In this document: positions 7,910 to 15,770 of the stretch, one piece after another
Numbering within the stretch: the first letter of the stretch is position 1
Layout of the letters: each line of letters starts with the position of its first letter
Source: CAVZCK01 sp963798805
Lineage (GTDB): Bacteria; Pseudomonadota; Alphaproteobacteria; Rhizobiales; Rhodomicrobiaceae
Reading direction: 5' to 3'
DNA: 64,000 nt
Assembly (NCBI GenBank): GCA_963798805.1
Contig: CAWCVC010000011.1
Coordinates: 710,438 to 774,437 of the forward strand
Notes under the pieces: generated by a model
The model's input: only the letters and a program-made list of their open reading frames with translations
Database searches by the model: none
What the model was told of the DNA's origin: nothing
Program-made: the position numbers and the translations under genes

Positions 7910-9106
7910 ATGTCGCAACTCGTACCGCCGCACGGTTCGGAGACGGTCAAGCCATTGCTGCTGCCCGAGACAGAGCGCGCCGAGGAACGCAAGCGGGCGG
8001 AGAAACTCAGGAAAATTCCCCTCGATTCACGCGCTGTCTCCGACGTCTTCATGCTGGCGATGGGGGCATATACGCCGCTCGATGGGTTTATGGGGCATGA
8101 CGACTGGCGCGGTTCGTGCCTGGATATGAAACTGGCCAACGGCATCTTCTGGCCGATCCCGATCACGCTTCCCGTCGCCAAGGACCTTGCCGATGGCATC
8201 CATGCCGAAGAGGAGGTGACGCTCGTCGACGCGGAGACCGGCGAAGCACTCGCCCTCATGGAGGTGCACGAGAAATATTCGATCGACAAGCGGCTCGAGG
8301 CCGAGCATGTCTATCGCACCGCCGATCCGAAGCATCCGGGCGTGGCGAAGGTCCTGGCTCAGGGAGACGTCAACCTGGCCGGGCGCGTCATGGTGTTGAG
8401 CGAAGGCGACTATCCTGTCAAATACGCGAACCTCTATATCCGCCCTGCCGAGTCGCGGGCCATGTTTCTTGAGAGGGGCTGGTCGGACGTCGCTGCCTTC
8501 CAGACCCGAAATCCCATGCACCGCAGCCACGAATATCTGGTCAAAATCGCAGTGGAAGTCTTAGACGGTGTTTTCATCCATCAAGTGCTCGGGAAGCTGA
8601 AGGCAGGCGACATCCCAGCCGAAGTTCGCACGCGAGCGATCCAGGCCATGATCGACAATTATTTCCGTCCCGGAACAGTCATCCAGGCCGGCTATCCGAT
8701 CGAGATGCGCTACGCCGGTCCGCGCGAGGCGTTGCTTCATGCCCTTATTCGCCAGAACTTCGGCTGCTCGCACCTTGTCGTCGGACGCGACCATGCCGGT
8801 GTCGGCAGCTATTACGGCCCCTTCGATTCGCATCACATTTTCGATCAATTATGGCCCGGCGCACTTCATACCAAGCCGCTGAAGATCGACGTCACCTTTT
8901 ACTGCCGGAAATGTTTCGGGATGGCGACGGCGAAGACCTGTCCCCACGACCCGGAGCACCACATTTCGATTTCGGGCACGCAACAGCGCGAAATGCTCTC
9001 GACCGACGCGGACATACCGCCCGAGTTCAGCCGACCGGAGGTGGTGGCGATCCTCAAGGAGTATTACGCGGGCCTGCGATCGGCAGGCCAGAGCCCGGCC
9101 TCATGA
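7910..9106 (+). CDS. sat: ATP sulfurylase, dissimilatory homo-oligomeric type
   Basis: A 398-aa sulfate adenylyltransferase. In sulfur oxidisers it converts APS and pyrophosphate to ATP and sulfate, completing the route started by AprBA. Key motifs are FQTRNPMHRSHE (nucleotide-binding, with the QxRNP and HxxH signature), VVGRDHAGVGSYYG, and a CRKCFGMATAKTCPHDPEHH cysteine/histidine segment typical of bacterial dissimilatory enzymes. It follows aprA by 133 bp with no clear terminator between. ATG 7910 is preceded by AGGAAGGAATCG; an in-frame GTG at 7892 is possible but lies before that site. No APS-kinase domain is fused. The stop overlaps the next start (ATGA). Confidence 0.95.
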   Translation: MSQLVPPHGSETVKPLLLPETERAEERKRAEKLRKIPLDSRAVSDVFMLAMGAYTPLDGFMGHDDWRGSCLDMKLANGIFWPIPITLPVAKDLADGIHAEEEVTLVDAETGEALALMEVHEKYSIDKRLEAEHVYRTADPKHPGVAKVLAQGDVNLAGRVMVLSEGDYPVKYANLYIRPAESRAMFLERGWSDVAAFQTRNPMHRSHEYLVKIAVEVLDGVFIHQVLGKLKAGDIPAEVRTRAIQAMIDNYFRPGTVIQAGYPIEMRYAGPREALLHALIRQNFGCSHLVVGRDHAGVGSYYGPFDSHHIFDQLWPGALHTKPLKIDVTFYCRKCFGMATAKTCPHDPEHHISISGTQQREMLSTDADIPPEFSRPEVVAILKEYYAGLRSAGQSPAS

Positions 9107-9876
9107 TCATCGCCCAAATCTCCGATACCCATATTGCCCTGGATACCCGCGACGCCGATCAAAGAATACGCGATTTCGAGCTGACCATTGCCGAGATCAA
9201 TGCGCTCCATCCGGCCCCGGATGTGATCGTTCACACCGGGGACATCGTTCATAACGGACGGGGGGACGAATACGCTCGGGCAGCGGCCATCCTCCGGAAG
9301 GCGCATGCACCGGTCTATGTGCTCGCCGGGAACAAGGATGACAGGGCGAATTTGCGTGCGGCCTTTGCCGCAGGCGGATATCTTGCGCCCGATTCCGATT
9401 TTATCGATTACGCGATCGAAGACTATCCGGTCAGATTGATTGCCCTGGATACCCTGCGCATGGGCAGCAATAAGGGTGACTTCTGTGCCGAGCGAGTCAG
9501 GCGTTTGACCGACCTGGTTGATGCCGAGCCTACGAAGCCGATCGCGGTTTTCGCCCACCACCCGCCGTTTGAAGTGCCGGTAGGGCCGGACCCGATCAAC
9601 TTCGAACCACCGGAGGCGATGGCGGGGCTGCGGCAGGCTTTGCAGCACTCCGGGCGGGTCGTCGCCGTCTTCAGCGGCCATGTTCACCGTAGCACCGCCG
9701 GTCATATTGGACACATTCCGGTGATAGTGGTGCCGTGCATCGCGACGACACTGCGCAAGGGCGAATATCCGCCTCACATGAAGATGCGTCCGGTTTATCA
9801 TCTTCACCGGTTTGATTCTGTTTGGGGTTTTGCCACCGAGGCGCGGATTGCCGGGACAGGGCCATCGGCGGGGTAG
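9103..9876 (+). CDS. metallophosphoesterase coupled to sat, class III cyclic-nucleotide PDE-like
   Basis: A 257-aa calcineurin-like phosphoesterase resembling CpdA/GpdQ. Metal-binding motifs appear in order: ISDTHIA (residues 6-12), HTGDIVHNG (about 45), AHHPPFE (about 155) and FSGHVHRS (about 190). The usual GNHD motif reads AGNKDDR (about 79-85), so the histidine that normally acts near the metal centre is lysine; some alphaproteobacterial relatives carry a similar replacement (from memory). The ATG overlaps the sat stop as ATGA, so synthesis is tied to ATP sulfurylase. The substrate is unknown. Hydrolysis of an adenine nucleotide linked to APS metabolism is one idea, not shown by the sequence. 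Confidence 0.75.
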   Translation: MIIAQISDTHIALDTRDADQRIRDFELTIAEINALHPAPDVIVHTGDIVHNGRGDEYARAAAILRKAHAPVYVLAGNKDDRANLRAAFAAGGYLAPDSDFIDYAIEDYPVRLIALDTLRMGSNKGDFCAERVRRLTDLVDAEPTKPIAVFAHHPPFEVPVGPDPINFEPPEAMAGLRQALQHSGRVVAVFSGHVHRSTAGHIGHIPVIVVPCIATTLRKGEYPPHMKMRPVYHLHRFDSVWGFATEARIAGTGPSAG

Positions 9877-10764
9877 AATGCGAGTCCATCCTGCCTCGAC
9901 AAGGCTGAAAAGCCGGGCGTGTTTGGCGAACTAACACCGGTCTTGATCTCCGGCGGCGGCAATGAGCTCGCATCATGCCAAAGGCCGTTTCCGATCATCC
10001 GATTTACATGGCGCGATATGGCCAGACGCTGATTATCTGTCTTCTAAGATAATCACTCGCCACCGGTGTGCTGCCGTCACCGATAGCGAGTGATCTGCGG
10101 AGTTCGCAAGTGGAAAAAGGCGAAGGCGCGTTTTGTAAAATCTGCGCCAGGGCGCTTGCTATTGCATTTCCTGCAAAAGCTGTCCGGCTGCCACGAGAGC
10201 AATCTGATTTTGACAACTAAGCCATTGGGGCATTCATGCAGGAGCTTGGCGGAGCCGTCGCTGAGATTGGCAGCGCCTCGATCCTGTGAATCTAGGTCCG
10301 GATTGGGAACGTCGATGATGCTTCCAGCTAAGGCAGTCGCCATCGGCTCTGGAACAATTTGGAAAGGATCGTAAGGGATGAGGCCGAACAGCGCACATCG
10401 ATCTTCGGGAACGCCGAACGACCTTTCGGCCGACTTCGCAAACAAGGCTGTTGCGGAAGTGCTTGCCGATCTCTCGGCGAACGGGATCAAAGCGGTCTTA
10501 GTCCAGACCTTCCGCCAGATCGCCGACCGGCATCGGAACGCGACTACGCGCACTTCTTTCGACGCACAGAGAAGGACCGCTGGTCGCGTGAATGCTTCGA
10601 ATACGGTTAAATCGTCTTTGACGCGCTCTTCCCCGGTCGAGCGCGGCTCGTCGCATCGGCGGCGATATACCGCGATCGGATGTGGAGTACCTCATCGCAA
10701 CCGGCGTTATAAGCCGGCCCCAATCAGCCCCAGCATGACCCTATCGGAATGCAGCCGCTGAAAC
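9877..10764. other. about 890 bp without a supported gene
   Basis: Several overlapping frames are open on both strands but none has a convincing start, codon pattern or family motif. One plus-strand stretch (10435-10570) encodes VAEVLADLSANGIKAVLVQT followed by FRQIADRHRNATTR, which looks more protein-like than its surroundings. It may be a fragment of a lost gene. The region is best read as decayed island DNA downstream of the sulfur cluster. Confidence 0.4.
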
Positions 10765-11307
10765 TTGGGTAGATGCTTCGAGGAAGCGATTACGACCGTC
10801 AAATCTCAATGCGGCTTTTCGTCAAATTTGATCCCGACCTCAAACACATGGATTCTGAAAGTGGCAAGCCCTTCGACCGGTGAAAGCTTTGGCATTCTCG
10901 GATTTCTCTTTCGGGAGGGATCGGCGCTCGGCTTTGCAGCACTGCTATGGTATGCGCTCTGGGGTGGGTATGCACCAAATCTCGGGACTCCCGAACAGGC
11001 ATTCAGATCCGCCCTGATCATCGGGATGATCGCGTTGATCTATGTCGGCTTGCAAGCCCTTGCCGTGGCAAGTAATCCTCGCAGACGCGCCACACGCTAC
11101 CTTGTGGATTTGCTGCTCTCGCTCATTCCATTGGCTGTTGTCGGCTATGCGATTGCGCTCAACATCTCTGGCTATCTGCCCCTCACTTTCTATCAAAAAG
11201 GCATCGTTTGGCTTGGCGGCTTGGCGACCGTCATCGACGTGGTGTTGTTCACATGGTTCAACATGAAATTGAATAAGTTAACGGCGAACTTTGCAATAAT
11301 GCGCTGA
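10765..11307 (+). CDS. putative four-helix membrane protein of unknown function
   Basis: The open frame encodes a membrane protein with hydrophobic stretches ALGFAALLWYALWGGYA, ALIIGMIALIYVGLQALAV, YLVDLLLSLIPLAVVGYAI and GIVWLGGLATVIDVVLFTWF. A short basic loop (NPRRRATRY) sits between helices 2 and 3. The start is uncertain: TTG 10765 gives 180 aa with an unlikely N-terminus, and GTG 10861 (VASPSTGESFG) would give 148 aa. I do not recognise a family. It lies among mobile-element remnants with no obvious operon partner. Confidence 0.45.
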   Translation: MGRCFEEAITTVKSQCGFSSNLIPTSNTWILKVASPSTGESFGILGFLFREGSALGFAALLWYALWGGYAPNLGTPEQAFRSALIIGMIALIYVGLQALAVASNPRRRATRYLVDLLLSLIPLAVVGYAIALNISGYLPLTFYQKGIVWLGGLATVIDVVLFTWFNMKLNKLTANFAIMR

Positions 11308-11415
11308 TCCAAACAGAGGAACCGCATAATTTCCTAAGACACGTCATTGACGGGTCGCCTGCCCGATCAGGGGGTAAGCATATGCCGAGGACCACAGCGC
11401 TGACGACAAGCCAGA

Positions 11416-11873
11416 TCAACGCCCGGTAAGCAATATTCCAGCGAGGATGACAGTAAGCGCCAGAAACAACATGCCTGCCACAGGCCATTGACGCAAATAT
11501 CGTTCAATTCGTTCCATGGCCGCGCCCAGATTGAGCGTCCCCCGGACTGCAAACTCATCCGCCGCCAGCACATCGCCTTCTGGGATCCGCGGCAGGAGGT
11601 GCTCCCAGCGCCGCAGCGCAATGGCTAATAAACCCCCGATGAGGATCGGCCAGAGCGCGGCCCACATCACTTTCGGCGCCAATGCATCAGACAGCGGCTC
11701 GCCCGAAATTTCGCGATAGAGGGTCCAGGGTATCGCCACGGATGCGATCGCAACAACGAGCCACGGCAAGACGAGCCTCCGCGGTTTCAATGCCTTCGGA
11801 TCATGTGAAGTGCCGAGCATGAGGCAACGCAGGAAATGCAGCATGAGGAGCGTGCTTGCGATTGCCGTGGACT
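11416..11873 (-). pseudogene. C-terminal fragment of NuoL/MrpD-like proton antiporter subunit
   Basis: The frame is open from the IS3 boundary to a stop at 11416 and carries about 150 residues without its own N-terminal part. It contains a predicted helix PWLVVAIASVAIPWTLY, then VMWAALWPILIGGLLAIAL, a soluble stretch LLPRIPEGDV and a last helix WPVAGMLFLALTVILAGIL. This arrangement matches my recollection of C-termini of 'complex I subunit 5 family' proton-translocating proteins. The upstream 300 or more residues are missing, so it is non-functional. No family search was possible, so the assignment is moderate. Confidence 0.55.
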
Positions 11874-11972
11874 TGCCCCGGTTTCGTAGAGAGTTGAGGG
11901 CTTGGCATCAGCGTATTCGGTTTGACGGCATTTTGTCCTCCTTTTCGGTCGCATCTTTTTGTTCGGCCTGGA

Positions 11973-12992
11973 TCATCTTTTCATCCCGGCCTGCAGATTC
12001 TGACGGCTGTCGGGAGAAGCGGCGGTCACGGATGGCCGGCAGGCCGACGATGCGGCTTGGCCCGGCGTTTCCAGGCCGTCCTTGACGGACGCGAGCACGA
12101 CGGCAGGCTCGTGTGCGCCGGGATCGAGAGCTCTTGTCTCGAACGCCGCCGGCGAGAGATAGCCGAGCGAGGAATGGCGCCGGCGCGGATTGTAAAAGCC
12201 TTCGATGAACTCGAAGATGGCGATGCGCGCCTCGGCGTGGGTCTTGAACCGCCGCCGGTCGAGCAACTCACATTCGAGGGTGGCGAAGAAGCTTTCCGCC
12301 ATCGCATTGTCATAGGCATCGCCGACTGAGCCCATCGATGGACGGACGCCCGCTTCCCGGCAGCGCTTGCCGAAAGCAAGAGACGTGTACTGAGAGCCTT
12401 GATCGGAGTGGTGGATCACGCCGATCGGACGCCGCCGCCATAGCGCCATATCGAGCGCATCCAACACGATCTTGGCGTGCAAGCTGGCTGCCATCGGAGC
12501 GAACGTTTATCGTGAGCGACAAGCGCTCACTTGGCCGACGATCCGTCGGCTGAAGGCATCGAGAACGACGGCGAGATAGAGGAACCCCGACCAGGTCGGA
12601 CAATATGTAATATCGGCCACCCACAATACGTTAGGCCGGTCTGCCGTGAAGTTGCGGTCAACCAGATCGGGCGCCTGACGGCCGCCGCCCTTCACAGTCG
12701 TCGTCACGAAGCGACGACGGCTGACGCCGGCGAGCGCCGCTGCGCGCATCAAGCGGGCCACGCGCTTGCGGCCAACGCATATCCCCTGTTCGGCGAGTTC
12801 GGCCTGAATGCGCGGGACGCCATACGTGCCCTGCGAGCCAGCATGCGCCGTGCGGATCCTGGCGGTCAGAGCCGCATCGGCCTGGCGACGCCTGGATGGC
12901 GGACGCTTGGTCGAAGCGTAAAAGCCGCTGGCGGAGACACCCAGCAGACGGCTCATGGCAGTGATCGGATAAACGGCCCGGTTCGCGCTCAT
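11973..12992 (-). pseudogene. IS3-family transposase OrfB, interrupted by an internal stop
   Basis: The DDE catalytic half of an IS3 transposase. The first part (from 12992) includes the HTH_21-like ITAMSRLLGVSASGFYAS and the first catalytic Asp in WVADITY. The second part holds HHSDQGSQYTS (second Asp) and AMAESFFATLECEL (Glu), then RRRHSSLGYLSPAAFE. Both parts are in the same frame, separated by a TAA at 12507-12509. Around it, the usual short linker after RRIVG is replaced by about 18 codons including a GTGAGCG...CGCTCAC hairpin, which looks like a roughly 25-30 bp insertion rather than a simple point mutation. Confidence 0.8.
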
Positions 12993-13303
12993 GAATTGGA
13001 ACCCTTCGGTGGGATCACATCGGTCTCCCGAGCAAACCAGGCCGCGGCTTTTGAGAGGATTTCGCGCTCCAGCTTGAGCTGCTTGTTCTCCCGGCGCAGC
13101 CGGTTCAACTCCTCGCGCTCGGCCGTCGTCAGGCCATCCTCGCGCCGACCTTCGTCGCGGTCAGCCTGCGCAACCCAATTGCGGATCGCCTGAGCCGATG
13201 GGTCAAATTCCTTGGCAAGCTCATTCGGCGTTCGTCCGGATCGGACCAGCTCGATCATTCGTTGCCGGAATTCCGGCGGGTAAGGCGGCTGTGTCTTTGG
13301 CAT
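12989..13303 (-). CDS. IS3-family transposase OrfA
   Basis: A 104-aa helix-turn-helix protein that binds the element's ends and is joined to OrfB by programmed frameshifting in IS3 elements. The N-terminal HTH is PPEFRQRMIELVRSGRTPNE with FDPSAQAIRNWVAQ as recognition part, followed by a leucine-zipper-like stretch ELNRLRRENKQLKLEREIL (about residues 65-85). ATG 13303 is chosen over the in-frame 13339 because a CAGGAG site precedes it. The stop overlaps the orfB start (ATGA). OrfA appears intact although OrfB is broken. Confidence 0.85.
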   Translation of the reverse strand: MPKTQPPYPPEFRQRMIELVRSGRTPNELAKEFDPSAQAIRNWVAQADRDEGRREDGLTTAEREELNRLRRENKQLKLEREILSKAAAWFARETDVIPPKGSNS

Positions 13304-13354
13304 CGTGAACTCCTGAAACGCAAATGTTCGGATGTCCACGAAACCGGGGCAACT

Positions 13355-13558
13355 TCAAGGGTCGGCCGTGTAAGACGCCATGAACCGGCGAACGCGGTCT
13401 ATCTTCTCTTGGCTGGGCTGCTGCACCCTTCCATCACGAAGGTGCGGGAAAAATCCCTTTCCCGCTCCGATCGCCAACCCAAAATTCGTTGGCTTCATGC
13501 CCGTTCGCTTGCAGAACGCCATCACCTCGGCGAGCAGCATTTCACCTCCGGTGGTCAT
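13355..13558 (-). CDS. small DNA-binding protein of a mobile element
   Basis: A 67-aa protein with a helix-turn-helix-like body: EVMAFCKRTGMKPTNFGLAI then GAGKGFFPHLRDGR, where the pattern resembles the Cro/CI fold of small repressors found in integrated elements. Its ATG overlaps the stop of the upstream gene as ATGA, making it the last gene of a three-gene operon (14435 to 13355). The stop lies two bases outside the IS3 target duplication, so the IS sits just behind the gene. Function is inferred from fold resemblance and neighbourhood only. Confidence 0.55.
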   Translation of the reverse strand: MTTGGEMLLAEVMAFCKRTGMKPTNFGLAIGAGKGFFPHLRDGRVQQPSQEKIDRVRRFMASYTADP

Positions 13559-14175
13559 GTCGAATCCTGTTCTTCAGCCTTTCGCGCCGCAATGTTTTGG
13601 TGTGCGATATGCAGCAGGTGGTTCACCTTGCGTTTTTCCTGTCGAATCCGTTTGACGCTCATGCCAGAGTATTTCTTGCGCTCTCGTGCCGCCGCTTTTT
13701 GCCGGCTCAAAACTCGGCGGCACCGCTCGGAACAGGTCCTGGCGTCAGCTCGTCGGCCGACCAATGAGGCGTCGCAGACGGCGCAGGTCGTCCGCCGCTT
13801 GGCGGCCCGCTGCGGGTTTTGGCGTTCCCGATAAACTCGGGCGCGTTCTGCGTCGGTCGCGCGCTCACCGATCAGTTCGCGCAGCCCTACGAGTGCAGAC
13901 ATCTTCTCCGGGGCGGAGATCATTAGCCTTCCAATGCTCGCAAGGATCTCCTGCCGCGTTCGGATCTTGATCTCGGCCCCAAGCGCGCCATGCAGGCCGA
14001 GCCGTCGAGCGGCATCGAGCCACAACTGGCGCTGCCGTTTTTCGCTAGGAGTTCGCGTGACGAAAACGGCGCGATTTGTGACGGAGCCGCGCTGTTTTTT
14101 GCGAGATTTTCCCCGCCCGTTTTCGTCACACGTCGATCTCTTCGGGAAGACGATGACGTTGTCGATTTCGTCCAT
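13555..14175 (-). CDS. hypothetical mobile-element protein with Cys4 zinc-cluster motif
   Basis: A 206-aa basic protein with no name I can give. The N-terminus is rich in Lys/Arg (NGRGKSRKKQRGSV). In the middle is QRQLWLDAARRLGLHGALGA. The C-terminal half has CAVCDASLVGRRADARTCSE followed by RCRR, a C-x2-C-x13-C-x3-C arrangement that could bind one zinc ion, resembling cut-down zinc ribbons that read recombination or DNA-end substrates. The tail (KYSGMSVKRIRQEKRKVNHL) is again basic. It is translationally coupled to the AlpA-like gene upstream (TGATG) and to the small DNA-binding gene downstream (ATGA). Confidence 0.5.
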   Translation of the reverse strand: MDEIDNVIVFPKRSTCDENGRGKSRKKQRGSVTNRAVFVTRTPSEKRQRQLWLDAARRLGLHGALGAEIKIRTRQEILASIGRLMISAPEKMSALVGLRELIGERATDAERARVYRERQNPQRAAKRRTTCAVCDASLVGRRADARTCSERCRRVLSRQKAAARERKKYSGMSVKRIRQEKRKVNHLLHIAHQNIAARKAEEQDST

Positions 14176-14435
14176 CAGGCCTCCTCCCCATATATGCGCG
14201 CCTTGCGAGGCCGGCCGCGCCCGCGCCGGTGCTGAGGTATGGTTGGCGCTATTGCTGCCCCATCCTGCTGCGCAAGATCATCAAGCCACGCTTCAACCTC
14301 GGCGGTGATCCAAAGACTGCACCGTCCGACTTTTCGCGGTGCCGGGAACGCGCCTTCTGCGATCATTTCATAGATTTTCGAGCGTCCGAGCGGCACCCGC
14401 TCTAGGACTTCTCGCAGCCTGATGGCGTTGATCAT
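14175..14435 (-). CDS. AlpA-like helix-turn-helix regulator/excisionase
   Basis: An 86-aa protein of the AlpA/MerR-HTH_17 type, common as an excision factor or activator in prophages and integrative elements. The winged HTH is read in RLREVLERVPLGRSKIYEMI and AEGAFPAPRKVGRCSLW, with ITAEVEAWLDDLAQQ closing the domain. A basic proline/arginine tail follows (HRRGRGRPRKAR). It is the first gene of the 14435-13355 operon and lies 348 bp from tRNA-Ser, which is where an island control module would be expected. No integrase gene is visible beside it. Confidence 0.7.
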   Translation of the reverse strand: MINAIRLREVLERVPLGRSKIYEMIAEGAFPAPRKVGRCSLWITAEVEAWLDDLAQQDGAAIAPTIPQHRRGRGRPRKARIYGEEA

Positions 14436-14783
14436 GTTTATCGCCCAAATGCCTGCGCGACCCGCTAGGATATTTGCAAACGATCCCGGTTGGCGTCAAA
14501 ACCAAGTGGTGATGCGGTTGTAAACGGAAAGAATTATATTGATGAATTGGCAGAGTATCTGTCGAAACTAACTTGCTGATGTCGGCAGATTGGCTCGGCG
14601 ACTATCTGTGAAACGCTTGTGGTTCTGTGAAACCATCAGAAGCTGAAAAAATTCTGCACTTCAGCTTGTCTTAGCGGTTGCTCGGCTGGGATCACATAAA
14701 ACCAGCAACATGGGCAGGGGCATGGGCGTAAATTCGCCGTCGCAGAAAAGTTATAGGGATTTCAGTAGGTTATCTGGTGAGCG
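14436..14783. other. non-coding spacer between island operon and tRNA-Ser
   Basis: 348 bp, AT-richer than the surroundings, with no open frame of note on either strand. It is the likely promoter region of the AlpA-like operon and would carry an attachment-site arm if the island integrated at the tRNA. I found no second copy of the tRNA 3' end in the window. Confidence 0.45.
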
Positions 14784-14876
14784 TGGCGGAGTGGGGGGGA
14801 TTCGAACCCCCGATACGGCTTTTGACCGTATAACGGTTTAGCAAACCGCCGCCTTCAGCCTCTCGGCCACCACTCC
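14784..14876 (-). tRNA. tRNA-Ser (anticodon GCU)
   Basis: A 93-nt class II tRNA on the minus strand. The acceptor stem GGAGTGG pairs with CCACTCC, followed by discriminator G and an encoded CCA (14786-14784). The anticodon loop TTTGCTAAA gives GCU, decoding AGC/AGU. The long variable arm (TTATACGGTCAAAAGCCGTAT) and the T arm GGGGGTTCGAATCCCCC are clear. Its 3' end faces the accessory region on the left, the usual orientation for islands integrated at a tRNA. Confidence 0.96.
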
Positions 14877-15183
14877 ACGCTTCACGCTGCCCGGCGCAGA
14901 TGAGCCATACCTGCTTGCAACCCTGTTAAGAAATTGCGGGCAAGGCACGGCTCATGGCATGTGATTGCCACAGCGGCCGATATAAAGGCATTCCGGTTTG
15001 CGCTGCAACCCTCCTTGAGCGGCGAGCCGGCGGTTTTGCGTGATTTGATTTCGCGGTGGTTTGGCGAGCGCACCAACGGCTGGGCGCGTCGGCCGGATGC
15101 CGCCCGCCGCCGGCATGCGGGCGCAGCCGGAGCGTACCGCCGCCTCCGCAGAGCGGCTGGCGCGCTATCCGTGAGCACACGGC

Positions 15184-15681
15184 TCAGGAAAAGGTGAAGG
15201 CCGACACGTAGCTTCGCTGAGTGACGCTAAGTCCCGACGGAGGTGCGGGCAGGCTGGCGCGGCTGACGATCTGAAGCGCCTGGCGATCGAGGCGGTCCTC
15301 GCCGCTAGACTGCGCGATGCGCACCGCTGTCAGCGCGCCGGTATCGGAAATCGAGAATGCAACCAGCACGCGGCCCGTCAAGCCGCCGCCATCGAGCTGC
15401 TTTGGCCCGATTGCTGCCATGACGCGAATCATGAAGCCGTGATTGCTGACCTGGCAAGTATTGGTGCGACCGTCAGCATTGTCTGCAACTGGCGGGATGG
15501 CGCTAATATCCATTGCGGCACCCAATGAACGAGACTCAGACGGCGCATAGGATGCAACATCGCCTATTGCGAATGGGTTGAGGAGCGGGCTGGAAATTTT
15601 CGAAAATTGTGCGGTTTCGCGCGGCTCGAAATCGCTGGCAAGCGACGCAGGAAACCCTCGCGACGGATGCAGGCGGGACAC
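15184..15681 (-). CDS. TonB C-terminal-domain protein, N-terminus uncertain
   Basis: Only the C-terminal 70 residues are recognisable: LTGRVLVAFSISDTGALTAV, then RIAQSSGEDRLDRQALQIVS and ASLPAPPSG, the pattern of the TonB periplasmic domain that contacts outer-membrane receptors (TonB-box binding strand and SSG...LD..AL helix). The predicted N-terminus lacks the transmembrane anchor and proline-rich spacer of a real TonB. Start is therefore unclear; ATG 15513 would give about 109 aa. It may be a decayed 3' remnant of a tonB-like gene. Confidence 0.5.
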   Translation of the reverse strand: MSRLHPSRGFPASLASDFEPRETAQFSKISSPLLNPFAIGDVASYAPSESRSLGAAMDISAIPPVADNADGRTNTCQVSNHGFMIRVMAAIGPKQLDGGGLTGRVLVAFSISDTGALTAVRIAQSSGEDRLDRQALQIVSRASLPAPPSGLSVTQRSYVSAFTFS

Positions 15682-15770
15682 CGGTGCCGACCGAAATCGC
15701 TTGTCCGCGCGCTGCTCCGCGAGCTATCGGTTGCCGAAGACCCGGGAAGGAACCCAGCGAGCCCAAGACG

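Larger units (their letters stand above)
11874..13351 (-). mobile_element. IS3-family insertion sequence with 3-bp target duplication
   Basis: A 1478-bp element with TG...CA ends. The left end reads TGCCCCGGTTTCGTAGAG and the right end, read inward, TGCCCCGGTTTCGTGGAC, so the first 14 bp are perfect inverted repeats. Both sides are flanked by ACT (11871-11873 and 13352-13354), a plausible 3-bp target duplication. Inside are orfA and orfB on the minus strand, overlapping as ATGA. orfB contains an in-frame stop, so this copy is probably immobile on its own. Confidence 0.82.

Noticed and set aside
10077..10553. 158-aa minus frame and overlapping plus frames in the 9.9-10.8 kb gap
   Set aside because: No start signal, no motif, and frames on both strands contradict each other.
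14436..14783. Duplicate of the tRNA-Ser 3' end as an attachment site
   Set aside because: Looked for a second TTCGAACCCCCG-type word in the accessory part; none found within the window.
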